Source of the DNA: Sphingomonas sp. HF-S4
GTDB taxonomy: Bacteria > Pseudomonadota > Alphaproteobacteria > Sphingomonadales > Sphingomonadaceae
NCBI RefSeq assembly: GCF_032911445.1
Contig: NZ_JAWJEJ010000001.1
Coordinates: forward strand, 1,550,001-1,614,000
DNA: 64,000 bases
Direction of reading: 5' to 3'
The notes below the pieces were generated by a model, which was given only the letters and a program-made list of their open reading frames with translations, ran no database searches and was not told the DNA's origin. Below, in pieces: positions 45,059 through 54,958 of the stretch. The number at the start of each line of letters is the position of its first letter. The first letter of the stretch is position 1. The position numbers and the translations under genes were made by a program.

Positions 45059-47125
45059 ATGGTGGGCAATCGGCAGGATTTGGCGCTGGCAAAGGGATTC
45101 CTCGCGAGGTTCGCCCGCGATACCCGCGCCAACACGCTCGCCATCATGGCGATGGCGATTATTCCTCTGGCAGGCATGGTAGGCGGCGGCATCGACATCA
45201 GCCGCATGTACATCGTCAAGACGCGGCTGCAACACGGTTGCGACGCCGGCGCGCTGGCTGGCCGCAAGGCAATGGGCGGTGGCAACTGGACTCAAACGGT
45301 CAAAGGCGTCGCCAACTACCCTCGGACTACCGCCAACCAATTCTTCGACTCGAACTTCGACGAGAATGCCTATGGCGGGACCAACCCCACTCGGAGCTTC
45401 ACCGAGAGTGCCGGCAAGGTCACCGGCACCGCGAGCGCCATCGTACCGATGACGCTGATGAGGATCTTCGGCCGGACCTCAGAGACGCTCACGGTCTCGT
45501 GTCAGGCGGATATGCGATTGCCCAATACCGATGTGATGTTCGTATTGGATACGACCGGATCGATGGCATCTAAGGCGAACGGCAAGTCGTGCGACGCCAC
45601 CTGTCTGGCAGCTGGCGATTCGAAGATGCAGAACCTTCGCTATGCGGTGAAGTGCTTTTACGAGATCGTTTCGCGGCTCGCTACCACCGCGGATTGCGGC
45701 GACGATCCGTCCGGCGGCGTCGGCAGTCTTTCGCAGATCCGCTTTGGCTTCGTGCCCTATTCCACCAACGTGAATGTCGGACGGCTGCTTCCATCCGAAT
45801 ATTTTCAAGACAATCCGCTCTATCAGACCCGCAAGCTGGAATCGGTGAGCTGGGATTATCCGAAGAATGGAACCCCTTCGGCAACCTCTACTGAGACGAA
45901 ATGGGGTAATGCGAGCGGGTGGACCGACAAGGGCTTTGAGGTATCGGCCAGCAAGGCGAGCGCCTGCGCCAATCCTCGGGCGGATTCGACGCCTACGAAC
46001 AACGGCGCATCAACCACGACACAGCTAAGCGTAAGCGAAAATGATGGCGTACGCACCGTGACGTACAAGGTGGATCAGCCGATCATCAAAACCCAGTACT
46101 CGTATGACAGCTTTTCGTCGGGCAAGTGTCGCTACGATACCCGTACCGTGCCCGGAACGACGACGACCTATTACACGCGCAACGATGCAGGCGTCGCAAC
46201 GCCGACCTGGCGATATGGTCAGTTTCCGCAGTCCATAGTAGGTCTGAAAAACGGCTCGAACTGGAACAATTCGTTTCAGCTTCGCCTGGCTGACGGATAC
46301 AAGCCGAAGACGATCTCTTGGGCGGGCTGCATCGAAGAGGCGGACACGGTCCGCCAGACCAGCTTCAGCTCGATCCCCAATAGCGCTTTCGATCTCGACA
46401 TCAATTTGGTGCCGAGTAGCGACGCGCAGCGTTGGCGGCCTGCGCTGCCCGGCCTTGTCTGGCTTCGAAACGCCACCACTACGGGCAGCACGACGACGAC
46501 GGATTGGTCAACGAACCAGAGCGTCACCTCCACGAATTACAAGAACAACGTGAGCTCCTCGTGCCCCAGCGCGGCACATAAGCTCGACGTGTGGAACGCG
46601 CCGGATTTCGAAGACTATGTCGATGATCTTACTGCATCGGGGGCGACCTATCACGATATCGGGCTGCTCTGGGGTGCGCGGCTGATTTCGCCGACCGGCT
46701 TGTTCGCATCGGAAAACGCACTCACTCCGGGAGGGGGCGAGATAGAACGCCACATCGTCTTTATGACCGACGGCACTACCAATGCCAACGCGACCGACTA
46801 CGCCGCTTACGGTCTCCCTTGGTTCGACCGCCGCCAGACCGACCCGAACAATGTCCCTTCAAAGGACGAGCTCGACGATCAGGTAGACATGCGTTTCGCT
46901 GCGCTTTGCACGTCGATCAAGAACCTGCGGGATCAGAATGACAAGGTGGCGGTCACCTTGTGGGTCATCTCTTTCGGCACCGACGTCGATCAGGCGACCA
47001 AGACGCGCATGAAGAATTGCGCAACCTCGACAACCTACTTCTTTGATGCGCCCGACAAGCCGACCCTGCTGACCGCATTCCGATCGATCGCCAATCAGAT
47101 CTCCGCGCTCAGGCTGACCAACTGA
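45059..47125 (+). CDS. TadG-like pilus-assembly protein with vWA domain
   Basis: This is a 688-aa protein. The N-terminal TadE/G segment, with a hydrophobic helix (LAIMAMAIIPLAGMVGGGID) and DISRMYIVKTRLQHGCDAGAL, matches the pseudopilin-like start of TadG. A von Willebrand A domain has the MIDAS core FVLDTTGSMASK (Asp164). HIVFMTDGTTNANA near residue 560 is a later MIDAS-type loop. The rest is Ser/Thr/Asn-rich and exported. It is followed by two TadE-like genes with overlapping ends. No Tad ATPase or secretin genes are within this window, so the assembly machine must be elsewhere. GC is lower here than in the flanking core genes. Confidence 0.88.
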   Translation: MVGNRQDLALAKGFLARFARDTRANTLAIMAMAIIPLAGMVGGGIDISRMYIVKTRLQHGCDAGALAGRKAMGGGNWTQTVKGVANYPRTTANQFFDSNFDENAYGGTNPTRSFTESAGKVTGTASAIVPMTLMRIFGRTSETLTVSCQADMRLPNTDVMFVLDTTGSMASKANGKSCDATCLAAGDSKMQNLRYAVKCFYEIVSRLATTADCGDDPSGGVGSLSQIRFGFVPYSTNVNVGRLLPSEYFQDNPLYQTRKLESVSWDYPKNGTPSATSTETKWGNASGWTDKGFEVSASKASACANPRADSTPTNNGASTTTQLSVSENDGVRTVTYKVDQPIIKTQYSYDSFSSGKCRYDTRTVPGTTTTYYTRNDAGVATPTWRYGQFPQSIVGLKNGSNWNNSFQLRLADGYKPKTISWAGCIEEADTVRQTSFSSIPNSAFDLDINLVPSSDAQRWRPALPGLVWLRNATTTGSTTTTDWSTNQSVTSTNYKNNVSSSCPSAAHKLDVWNAPDFEDYVDDLTASGATYHDIGLLWGARLISPTGLFASENALTPGGGEIERHIVFMTDGTTNANATDYAAYGLPWFDRRQTDPNNVPSKDELDDQVDMRFAALCTSIKNLRDQNDKVAVTLWVISFGTDVDQATKTRMKNCATSTTYFFDAPDKPTLLTAFRSIANQISALRLTN

Positions 47126-47739
47126 TGGTGCGGCGATCATTCCTGTCTCGGCTGCATGCAGACGAGCACGGTTCGACGATCGTCGAATTCGCAATCATTG
47201 CGCCGGTCGTTGGCATGCTGCTTTTTGGCGCATTCGATGTCGGTCACACTCTCTACATGCGCGCCGTACTCCAGGGGGAACTGCAAAAAGCGGCGCGCGA
47301 CTCCGCTTTGGAAACCGGGAGCAGCGCCGCCCAGCTCTTGATCATAGACAACAAGATCAAGGAACGGGTGGCGACGCTCGCCAGCAACGCGACGATCGAG
47401 ATCAAGCGCCGCTACTATCGCACTTTCACCGATGCCTCCGCGGCACTGGCGGAAGGTTGGACCGACAGCAACAGCAACGGCAAGTGCGACGAGGGCGAAC
47501 CCTATGTCGATCGCAACCTCAATAACAGATGGGACGCCGATGGCGGCGATGGCGGACAGGGCGGCGCGCGTGACTCGACCGTCTACACCGTCAACGTGAG
47601 CTATCCGCGCTTCTTTCCGATCTACAAGATAATCGGCGGATCGGACACGACCAAGGTGAGTGCAGAGACCGTCCTGCGAAACCAGCCATATGCGGAGCAA
47701 AGCACCTATGGCACGCCGAAGGTGGGGAACTGCACATGA
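47125..47739 (+). CDS. TadE-like protein with calcium-loop insert
   Basis: This 204-aa minor pilin-like protein starts MVRRSFLSRLHADEHGSTIV, and EFAIIAPVVGMLLFGAFDV is the TadE transmembrane segment with the conserved Glu. Residues about 112-140 (DSNSNGKCDEGE, then DRNLNNRWDADGGDGG) contain two EF-hand-like loops with Asp/Asn at positions 1, 3, 5 and 9. Such calcium loops are not part of the basic TadE fold. The start overlaps the stop of the TadG gene by one nucleotide (TGATG). Confidence 0.85.
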   Translation: MVRRSFLSRLHADEHGSTIVEFAIIAPVVGMLLFGAFDVGHTLYMRAVLQGELQKAARDSALETGSSAAQLLIIDNKIKERVATLASNATIEIKRRYYRTFTDASAALAEGWTDSNSNGKCDEGEPYVDRNLNNRWDADGGDGGQGGARDSTVYTVNVSYPRFFPIYKIIGGSDTTKVSAETVLRNQPYAEQSTYGTPKVGNCT

Positions 47740-48422
47740 CCATCCGATCCTTGATGCATCGGCTGGCTGGCGATCAGCGCGGCCTGGCGTTGCTCGAGTT
47801 CGCCTTCTCCTTGCCGATCTTCCTGACCATGTCGCTCGCCGGCGCGGAATTGACCAACTATATCATTACGCGCATGCGAGTCAGTCAGATTGCGCTCCAG
47901 GTGGCGGACAATGCGGCGCGGATCGGATCGGGAAGCCAGCTCGAAGCCAAGAAAATTTCTGAAGCCGACATCAACGACCTGCTGATCGGTTCCGGGATGC
48001 AGGCTGGCGAGTTGGGCCTGATGACGCGCGGACGCGTGATCATCTCCTCACTCGAGCCAGATCCGAACAATGCTGGCAAGTATCGTATCCGCTGGCAACG
48101 TTGCGGAGGAGCCAAGACGGGCCACGCCTCGCGCTATGGGGCAGCTGGCGCCGACAATCTCACGGGCATGGGCCCCGCCCCGCAGATCACCGCCCCGGCA
48201 GATGGCGTAACGATGTTCGTCGAGGTCTATTACGAGTATCAACCGTTGGTGAAGACCTCGCTATCGCCCTCGACGGAGATGGACGAGATCGCATCGATGA
48301 TGGTCCGCGACCGGCGCGATACGAGCGACGACAGCAAGCTGGCCAATGGGAACAACAATCCCACGCCGCAGCATCCCAACGGCGTGTACAAGGTCGCCGG
48401 CGTCACTGCGTCCACCTGCTGA
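47736..48422 (+). CDS. TadE/TadG-like minor pilin protein
   Basis: This is a 228-aa protein. MTIRSLMHRLAGDQRGLALL, then EFAFSLPIFLTMSLAGAELT, is the TadE-type hydrophobic segment with the conserved Glu. The rest is polar and has two cysteines (QRCGGAK and the C-terminal STC). It overlaps the preceding TadE gene by ATGA, completing a three-gene coupled set. A strong terminator follows 24 bp after the stop. Confidence 0.85.
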   Translation: MTIRSLMHRLAGDQRGLALLEFAFSLPIFLTMSLAGAELTNYIITRMRVSQIALQVADNAARIGSGSQLEAKKISEADINDLLIGSGMQAGELGLMTRGRVIISSLEPDPNNAGKYRIRWQRCGGAKTGHASRYGAAGADNLTGMGPAPQITAPADGVTMFVEVYYEYQPLVKTSLSPSTEMDEIASMMVRDRRDTSDDSKLANGNNNPTPQHPNGVYKVAGVTASTC

Positions 48423-48446
48423 CAGGCACGCTCAGCAACGGAAAGA

Positions 48447-48474
48447 AAAAGGCCGGGGTTTCCCCCGGCCTTTT
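48447..48474. terminator. Bidirectional terminator between tad genes and pdhB
   Basis: AAAAGGCCGGGG and CCCCGGCCTTTT make a perfect 12-bp stem with a 4-nt loop. T-runs result on both strands. It lies between the convergent TadE-like and pdhB genes and should end both transcripts. Confidence 0.9.
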
Positions 48475-48497
48475 GGCATTCGAATTCGAGGTGAGAC

Positions 48498-49904
48498 TCA
48501 CCCCTTGTAGGTGACCTTCTTCACCGCCGTCACCACCCGCGCGGCATCGACCAGCGCGAGCTTCTCGAGATTGGCGGCGTAGGGCAGCGGCACGTCCTCA
48601 TTGGTGACGCGCAGCACCGGGGCGTCGAGATCGTCGAAGCCCTGTTCCATCGCCACCGCGATGATCTCCGACGCGATCGAGCAGACCGGCCAGCCTTCCT
48701 CGACCACGACCATGCGATTGGTCTTCTTGAGGCTCTCGAGCACCGTCGCGGTGTCGAGCGGGCGCAGCGTGCGCAGGTCGATGACCTCCGCCTCCACGCC
48801 CTCGCCCGCCAGCGTCTCGGCGGCTTCGAGCGCGACGCCGACGCCGATCGAATAGGACACGATCGTCACGTCCTTGCCCTCGCGGACGATCCGCGCCTTG
48901 CCGATCGGCAGGACGTAATCGTCGAGCTTGGGCACTTCGAAGTGGCGGCCGTACATCAGCTCGTTCTCGAGGAACACGACCGGATCCTCGCTGCGGATCG
49001 CCGCCTTGAGCAGCCCCTTGGCATCGGCCGCGTCATAGGGCGCGATCACGATCAGGCCCGGCACCGAGGCGTACCACGGGCCATAGTTCTGCGAGTGCTG
49101 TGCACCGACGCGCGACGCCGCGCCGTTGGGACCGCGGAACACGATCGGGCACCGCATCTGGCCACCGGACATGTAGTTGGTCTTCGCAGCCGAATTGATG
49201 ATGTGGTCGATCGCCTGCATCGCGAAGTTGAACGTCATGAACTCGACGATCGGCTTGAGGCCGCCCATCGCCGCGCCAGTGCCGACGCCGGCAAAGCCGT
49301 ATTCGGTGATCGGCGTGTCGATGACGCGCTTGGCGCCGAACTCCTCGAGCAGGCCCTGGGTGACCTTGTACGCGCCCTGGTATTCGGCGACTTCCTCGCC
49401 GATCACGAAGACGCGCTCGTCCTTGCGCATTTCCTCGGCCATCGCGTCGCGCAGCGCTTCGCGGACGGTGGTCTTGACCATCTCGGTGCCCGCGGGGATC
49501 GCGGGATCGGCGACGGTCGCCGCCTTGTCGCTGGCGAGCTGCTTGGTACCGCTGTCGGCCTTCTTGGGGCCGCCATCCTCGCTGCCGAGCTCGCGCTCGG
49601 GCGCCTTTTCGGCGGCGGGAGCCTCGGCCTTGGGCGCCGGCGCCGGCGAGGACGCGTCCTCGCCCTCGGCGGCGATCGTCGCGATCACGGTGCCGACCTT
49701 CACGTTGTCGGTGCCCTCGGCGATCACGATCGAGGCGATCGTGCCTTCGTCGACGGCTTCGAATTCCATCGTCGCCTTGTCGGTCTCGATCTCGGCGAGG
49801 ATGTCGCCGGACTTCACGACATCGCCTTCCTTGACGAGCCACTTGGCGAGCGTGCCCTCTTCCATGGTCGGCGAGAGTGCCGGCATCTTGAGTTCGATCG
49901 CCAT
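48498..49904 (-). CDS. pdhB: Pyruvate dehydrogenase E1 beta subunit with lipoyl domain
   Basis: This is the beta subunit of the E1 component, which makes acetyl-CoA from pyruvate with E2 and E3. It is 468 aa. Residues 1-75 are a lipoyl domain whose lysine is Lys43 (ETDKATMEF), an alphaproteobacterial trait. An Ala/Pro/Glu-rich linker (about 80-135) leads to the transketolase-like domain ([49 protein letters not shown]). The ATG lies 1 bp after the pdhA stop codon, so they are one operon. Confidence 0.96.
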   Translation of the reverse strand: MAIELKMPALSPTMEEGTLAKWLVKEGDVVKSGDILAEIETDKATMEFEAVDEGTIASIVIAEGTDNVKVGTVIATIAAEGEDASSPAPAPKAEAPAAEKAPERELGSEDGGPKKADSGTKQLASDKAATVADPAIPAGTEMVKTTVREALRDAMAEEMRKDERVFVIGEEVAEYQGAYKVTQGLLEEFGAKRVIDTPITEYGFAGVGTGAAMGGLKPIVEFMTFNFAMQAIDHIINSAAKTNYMSGGQMRCPIVFRGPNGAASRVGAQHSQNYGPWYASVPGLIVIAPYDAADAKGLLKAAIRSEDPVVFLENELMYGRHFEVPKLDDYVLPIGKARIVREGKDVTIVSYSIGVGVALEAAETLAGEGVEAEVIDLRTLRPLDTATVLESLKKTNRMVVVEEGWPVCSIASEIIAVAMEQGFDDLDAPVLRVTNEDVPLPYAANLEKLALVDAARVVTAVKKVTYKG

Positions 49905-49905
49905 C

Positions 49906-50955
49906 TCAATAGGTCTCCACCAGCACGTCGGTGTATAGTTCCGCGGGGTCGGGTTCGGGGGTCTGCTCGGCGAAATCGGCGGATTCGTTCACCACCTTGC
50001 GGATTTCCTGCTCGAGCGCCTTGAGCTCGTCTTCCTTGACGCCGAGCGTGTCGAGCTCGCGCTTGACCGCCTCGATCGGGTCTGACTTGTCGCGAACCGA
50101 CTGGACTTCCTCGCGGCTGCGATACTTGGCCGGGTCGGACATCGAGTGGCCGCGATAGCGATAGGTCTTCATCTCGAGGATGATCGGGCCCTTGCCCGCG
50201 CGGACCCAGGCCAGCGCCTCTTCGGCCGCACCACGGCAGGCGAGTACGTCCATGCCGTCGACCTGGATGCCCGGGATGCGGAAGCTTTCGCCGCGCTTGT
50301 AGAGCTGGTCCTCGGACGAGGAGCGATTGACGCTCGTGCCCATGGCGTACTGGTTGTTCTCGATCACATAGATGATCGGGAGCTTCCAGAGCTCGGCCAT
50401 GTTGAACGATTCGTAGACCTGCCCCTGGTTCGACGCGCCATCGCCGAAATAGGCCATCGCGACGCCGCCGTCCTCGTTATATTTGTGCGCAAAGGCGAGG
50501 CCGGTGCCGAGCGAGACCTGTGCGCCGACTATGCCGTGCCCGCCGTAGAACTTCTTCTCGGTCGAGAACATGTGCATCGAGCCGCCCTTGCCGCGGCTGA
50601 TGCCCGCGCCGCGCCCGGTCAGCTCGGCCATGATCACCTTGGGATCGATGCCATAGGCCAGCATGTGGCCATGGTCGCGATACCCGGTGATCACCGAATC
50701 CTTGTCCCCGTCCAGCGCCGATTGCAGGCCGACCGCAACGGCCTCCTGGCCGATATAGAGGTGGCAGAAGCCGCCGATGAAGCCGAGGCCGTAAAGCTGC
50801 CCAGCCTTCTCCTCGAAGCGGCGGATCAGCAGCATCTGCTTGTAGAATTCGAGCAGCTCCTCCTTGGAGGCGCTGTACCGCTCTGGTTCGTTCGGTCGTT
50901 CGCGGTTCGGTACCGCAGGTTCGGTGGACGCTTTTCGTGCCGGTGCTTTGGCCAC
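49906..50955 (-). CDS. pdhA: Pyruvate dehydrogenase E1 alpha subunit
   Basis: This TPP-dependent decarboxylase subunit is 349 aa. A Lys/Ala/Pro/Glu-rich leader (residues 1-25) precedes the domain. [15 protein letters not shown] and [12 protein letters not shown] are the substrate-binding regions, and [17 protein letters not shown] is the TPP/Mg motif ending in the expected Asn (IENNQYAMG). [14 protein letters not shown] is the phosphorylation-loop equivalent. It directly precedes pdhB, and ftsB and eno lie upstream on the same strand. Confidence 0.96.
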   Translation of the reverse strand: MAKAPARKASTEPAVPNRERPNEPERYSASKEELLEFYKQMLLIRRFEEKAGQLYGLGFIGGFCHLYIGQEAVAVGLQSALDGDKDSVITGYRDHGHMLAYGIDPKVIMAELTGRGAGISRGKGGSMHMFSTEKKFYGGHGIVGAQVSLGTGLAFAHKYNEDGGVAMAYFGDGASNQGQVYESFNMAELWKLPIIYVIENNQYAMGTSVNRSSSEDQLYKRGESFRIPGIQVDGMDVLACRGAAEEALAWVRAGKGPIILEMKTYRYRGHSMSDPAKYRSREEVQSVRDKSDPIEAVKRELDTLGVKEDELKALEQEIRKVVNESADFAEQTPEPDPAELYTDVLVETY

Positions 50956-51161
50956 AGGAAATCCTCATGCCCGGGGGAGGTGAATGGGGCGCCTATAAGC
51001 GCGTTAATGGCCGGGACGCAACGTCAACGCGCAATGCGGGGGTGCCGGTCCCCGCGCGGCAACGAAGTGTAACAAAGCGAACGGCCTCGCGCCCCTGCAA
51101 GAACGCCAGGCACGACTCGACCGCCCCGGTCGCACGGAGCGGCTCCGCCCTGTCCATCCAT

Positions 51162-51479
51162 TTACTTGTCGAGGGGGACGATCACTTCGTCGGGGCGCGC
51201 GACGTTGAGCTGCTTGCGCACCAGCTCGTCGACCATGTCGGGATCGGCACCGCGCTTGGGATCGAGCAGGTCGACGCGGTTCTTGAGCTCGGCGCGCTTC
51301 TTGGCGAGCGCGGCATATTCCTTGTCCTTCACCGCCGCCTCGGCCTTGAACTCCTTGGCCGCGACGACGCCGGTGGGCCCGAGCACGGCATTGTAGCCGA
51401 AAAAGCCCATGGCGATCAGCACCGCGGCGGGAAGGCCCGCGCGGCGAAGCAAGGTACGGATCGGAGAGGTACGCGCCAT
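51162..51479 (-). CDS. ftsB: FtsB/DivIC-like cell division protein
   Basis: This is a 105-aa single-pass inner-membrane protein from ATG 51479. The membrane helix is LPAAVLIAMGFFGYNAVLGP, followed by a leucine/lysine/glutamate-rich coiled coil (KEYAALAKKRAELKNRVDLL) and the septum-formation-initiator signature DPDMVDELVRKQLNVARPDE. It links the FtsQ-FtsL complex to septal peptidoglycan synthesis. It lies between eno and pdhA, as is usual in alphaproteobacteria. Confidence 0.93.
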   Translation of the reverse strand: MARTSPIRTLLRRAGLPAAVLIAMGFFGYNAVLGPTGVVAAKEFKAEAAVKDKEYAALAKKRAELKNRVDLLDPKRGADPDMVDELVRKQLNVARPDEVIVPLDK

Positions 51480-51556
51480 GGTGTTGATTCTCGCGTAACC
51501 ACGTTCGTTAGGCAAGGTCGCACTTTCACGTAAGGCGGGAAGCACGCCGCGATTGC

Positions 51557-51580
51557 TCCCCTCCCGCGAGCGGGAGGGGA
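51557..51580. repeat. GC-rich palindrome (REP-like)
   Basis: TCCCCTCCCGC and GCGGGAGGGGA make perfect 11-bp arms separated by 2 nt, between ftsB and eno. The same palindromic core recurs at 56254, 56323, 61959 and 62343, so it is a dispersed family here. It may influence transcript ends or stability. Confidence 0.8.
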
Positions 51581-51586
51581 ATCGGC

Positions 51587-52873
<1,287 letters not shown>

Positions 52874-52953
52874 CTACTTAGGAACGATCGGGATTGCCCG
52901 AAGGCGCGCGCGAGCCTCTAACCGCTTGCACGCCCCCGGGCAACGCAGAGGAT

Positions 52954-52978
52954 GGAACCGGCGCAATCGGGCTTGGTT
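52954..52978 (+). promoter_or_regulatory. EcfG-type general stress promoter
   Basis: GGAAC (52954-52958) is followed by 16 nt and GGTT (52975-52978), one mismatch from the EcfG consensus GGAAC-N16/17-CGTT. The -10 element ends 32 bp before the ATG at 53011. The operon downstream encodes small envelope proteins of the YqjD/YqjE type, which fits a stress regulon. Confidence 0.62.
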
Positions 52979-53010
52979 CTCTGCGGTGATACACAGAAAG
53001 GGCCCATGCC

Positions 53011-53514
53011 ATGGCTGACGCGAAGAATTCCAACACCCCGAGCGGCACCACCCCCGATCCCGCGATCGAGAGCACGACCGGCAGCGACAATCCCGCGATC
53101 CGCTTCGACGAAGGCGCCAGCGCCAAGCCCGGCGCGACCCAGCAGCTCAAGGACGAAGCGTCCAAGCTCGGCACCCAGGCAGCCGATCGCGCCCGCGAAT
53201 ATGCCGGCCAGGGCAAGGAAAAGGCGACCAACGCGCTCGACGAGGTCGCCAAGATGTTCGAGGGCGCGGCGCTCGACGTCGATGCGCGGCTCGGCGAGGA
53301 ATATGGCAAATATGCCCGTTCCGCGGCGCAGGGCATCTCGAGCTTCGCTGACTCGCTGCGCGGCAAGGAAGTCGACGACCTGATCACCGACGCCACCGAG
53401 CTGGTGAAGAAGAGCCCGGTGATCGCGGTCGGTGCCGCTGCCGCGGTGGGCTTCGTCCTCGCCCGGCTGATCAAGTCGGGGGTCGATGCAGCTTCCGAAA
53501 CCAGCGACGCCTGA
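53011..53514 (+). CDS. ElaB/YqjD-like membrane-anchored protein
   Basis: This is a 167-aa protein. A polar, disordered N-terminus (residues 1-40) is followed by a helical middle (QQLKDEASKLGTQAADRARE, then EVAKMFEGAALDVDAR and GISSFADSLRGKEVDDL). A C-terminal hydrophobic anchor, KKSPVIAVGAAAAVGFVLAR, resembles ElaB/YqjD ribosome-associated membrane proteins. ATG 53011 has AAAGGG 8 nt upstream. It is the first gene of a four-gene set probably transcribed from an EcfG-type promoter. Confidence 0.75.
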   Translation: MADAKNSNTPSGTTPDPAIESTTGSDNPAIRFDEGASAKPGATQQLKDEASKLGTQAADRAREYAGQGKEKATNALDEVAKMFEGAALDVDARLGEEYGKYARSAAQGISSFADSLRGKEVDDLITDATELVKKSPVIAVGAAAAVGFVLARLIKSGVDAASETSDA

Positions 53515-53528
53515 CGGGATAGCGGGGG

Positions 53529-53870
53529 GTGGCCGAACCGGAAGTCCAGGAAGAGAGCATCGGCGCGCTGATCGGGCGGCTGGCCGAAGACGGCAAGGCC
53601 TATGCCCGCGCCGAACTCGGCTATTACCGCACGCTCGCGGCGAGCAAGCTTGGCGAGGCGAAGGCCGGGCTGGTGCTCGGCGCTGCGGCGCTGGTGATCG
53701 CGCTCTGCTCGGTCACTGCGCTGCTCGTCGGGCTGATCCTCAGCCTCGCACCGCTGGTCGGTCCCGGCTGGGCGACGTTGATCGTGATCGTCGGCGCGCT
53801 GGCCTTGTCGGGCCTGCTGGGCTGGCTGGCCTATCGGCATATCCAGCGCCTGTTCGGCGGCGAGTCATGA
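53529..53870 (+). CDS. Phage-holin-family / YqjE-like membrane protein (DUF1469)
   Basis: This 113-aa protein is from GTG 53529 (GGGGG upstream). An amphipathic N-terminus (IGALIGRLAEDGKAYARAEL) is followed by two hydrophobic helices, GLVLGAAALVIALCSVTALL and LIVIVGALALSGLLGWLAY. This arrangement is that of YqjE/Actinobacterial holin-X-type proteins. It overlaps the next gene by ATGA. It probably acts in the inner membrane with the YqjD-like protein. Confidence 0.75.
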   Translation: MAEPEVQEESIGALIGRLAEDGKAYARAELGYYRTLAASKLGEAKAGLVLGAAALVIALCSVTALLVGLILSLAPLVGPGWATLIVIVGALALSGLLGWLAYRHIQRLFGGES

Positions 53871-54214
53871 GCAGCGATCCCCAACTCGTGGCCGCAGAAG
53901 CCCATGTCCGTGCTTCCCGCGCGCGACTGTTCGCCACGCTCGGCGAAGTCCAGCAGCGCCTCAAGCCCGCCAATCTCGCCCAGGACGCCGTCGAGACTGC
54001 CGCGCAGGGCATCGCCTCGACGGCGCGCAAGGGCGCCGAGGCGGTTCGCTCGCGTCCCGTCGCTGCCGCGGCGATCGCCGGAACCGTCGGCCTCGTCTTC
54101 GCGCGCGGCTGGATCGGCGACCTGCTGCGCCGGCGCAATGAAACCGCCCCCGCCGCCGATGGTTTGAACAAGAAGACATCCGCGAAGCCCGCGAAGAAAG
54201 GACCTTCCAAATGA
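53867..54214 (+). CDS. DUF3618-like small protein
   Basis: This is a 115-aa protein. Residues about 5-45 (VAAEAHVRASRARLFATLGE, then VQQRLKPANLAQDAVE) match the helical pattern of DUF3618 (RxxLxxTLxxLxxRLxP). A hydrophobic segment, VAAAAIAGTVGLVFARGWI, follows, and the C-terminus is Lys/Ala-rich. It overlaps both neighbours by ATGA. It is the third gene of the stress-promoter operon. Confidence 0.7.
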   Translation: MSSDPQLVAAEAHVRASRARLFATLGEVQQRLKPANLAQDAVETAAQGIASTARKGAEAVRSRPVAAAAIAGTVGLVFARGWIGDLLRRRNETAPAADGLNKKTSAKPAKKGPSK

Positions 54215-54549
54215 CCACCGCCAACAGCACCGCCCCGTCCGGCACAGCTACGCGCGAAACCAGCGGCGCAGGCATCGGCGACAATCCGGTCGCGCTGCTC
54301 GTCGGCGGCGTCGCCCTTGGCGCACTGGTCGGCGTGCTGCTGCCCCGCGCCGCCAAGGAGCGCGAATTGCTCGCGCCGGTCGGCCGCCAGCTCGCCGACC
54401 GCGTTACCACCACCGCGCAGGCGGTGAAGGACGCCGGCAAGGCCGAGTTCGACTCGCTGCTCCCCGGCCGCGACGCCACCAAGGAGAAGGTCACCGCGCT
54501 GTTCGGCAACATCCTCGATGCGGCCAAGGGCGCGGGACAAAAGGCCTAA
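54211..54549 (+). CDS. Small membrane protein, hypothetical
   Basis: This is a 112-aa protein from ATG 54211 that overlaps the previous stop (ATGA). A Thr/Ser/Ala-rich N-terminus leads to a single membrane segment, PVALLVGGVALGALVGVLLP. An alternating charged/Ala helix follows (QLADRVTTTAQAVKDAGKAE). The family is not recognised, but composition and position fit the YqjD-type operon. It is the last gene of the set; DUF4170 follows after 75 bp. Confidence 0.68.
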   Translation: MTTANSTAPSGTATRETSGAGIGDNPVALLVGGVALGALVGVLLPRAAKERELLAPVGRQLADRVTTTAQAVKDAGKAEFDSLLPGRDATKEKVTALFGNILDAAKGAGQKA

Positions 54550-54624
54550 GGATCAGTTCGGGGTTGAGCGGTTAAGGCTTTGCCCGGTAAGGGCAGCGCC
54601 GAACCGCTCTCCCCAGGAGTATCC

Positions 54625-54849
54625 ATGAGCAAGCTGCACCTCGTCTTCGGTGGTCGCGTGACCGACCCCCAGACGCTCGATTTCGCCGATCCGTCCAAGC
54701 TCGACGTCGTCGGCGTGTTCCCCGATTACGCCGCCGCCGAAAAGGCCTGGCGCGCTGCCGCGCAGCGCACCGTCGACGACGCCGAGATGCGCTATGTCGT
54801 CGTCCACCTCCACCGCCTGCTCGAGCCCGATCTCGAAAAGTCCGCTTGA
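54625..54849 (+). CDS. DUF4170 family protein
   Basis: This is a 74-aa protein from ATG 54625, with AGGAG 5 nt upstream. It starts SKLHLVFGGRVTDPQTLDF, and VVGVFPDYAAAEKAWRAAAQ and RYVVVHLHRLLEPDLE follow. These are the conserved segments of DUF4170, a small cytoplasmic family of alphaproteobacteria of unknown function. An inverted repeat follows, then a convergent rhomboid gene. Confidence 0.85.
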   Translation: MSKLHLVFGGRVTDPQTLDFADPSKLDVVGVFPDYAAAEKAWRAAAQRTVDDAEMRYVVVHLHRLLEPDLEKSA

Positions 54850-54880
54850 GGCTCCATCCCGAACGGCTCCCCCGTCCGGG

Positions 54881-54943
54881 CTGAGCTTGTCGAAGCCCTG
54901 TTCTTTCTTGGCGTAGAAGGACCTGCCCTTCGACAAGCTCAGG
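54881..54943. repeat. Inverted repeat with CTGAGCTTGTCGAAG arms
   Basis: Arms CTGAGCTTGTCGAAG (54881-54895) and CTTCGACAAGCTCAG (54929-54943) are perfect 15-bp inverted copies separated by 33 bp. The core is a widely dispersed proteobacterial intergenic repeat. Its place between two convergent genes suggests a terminator-like or mRNA-stabilising role. Confidence 0.85.
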
Positions 54944-54958
54944 GCGAACGGTAGCGCT

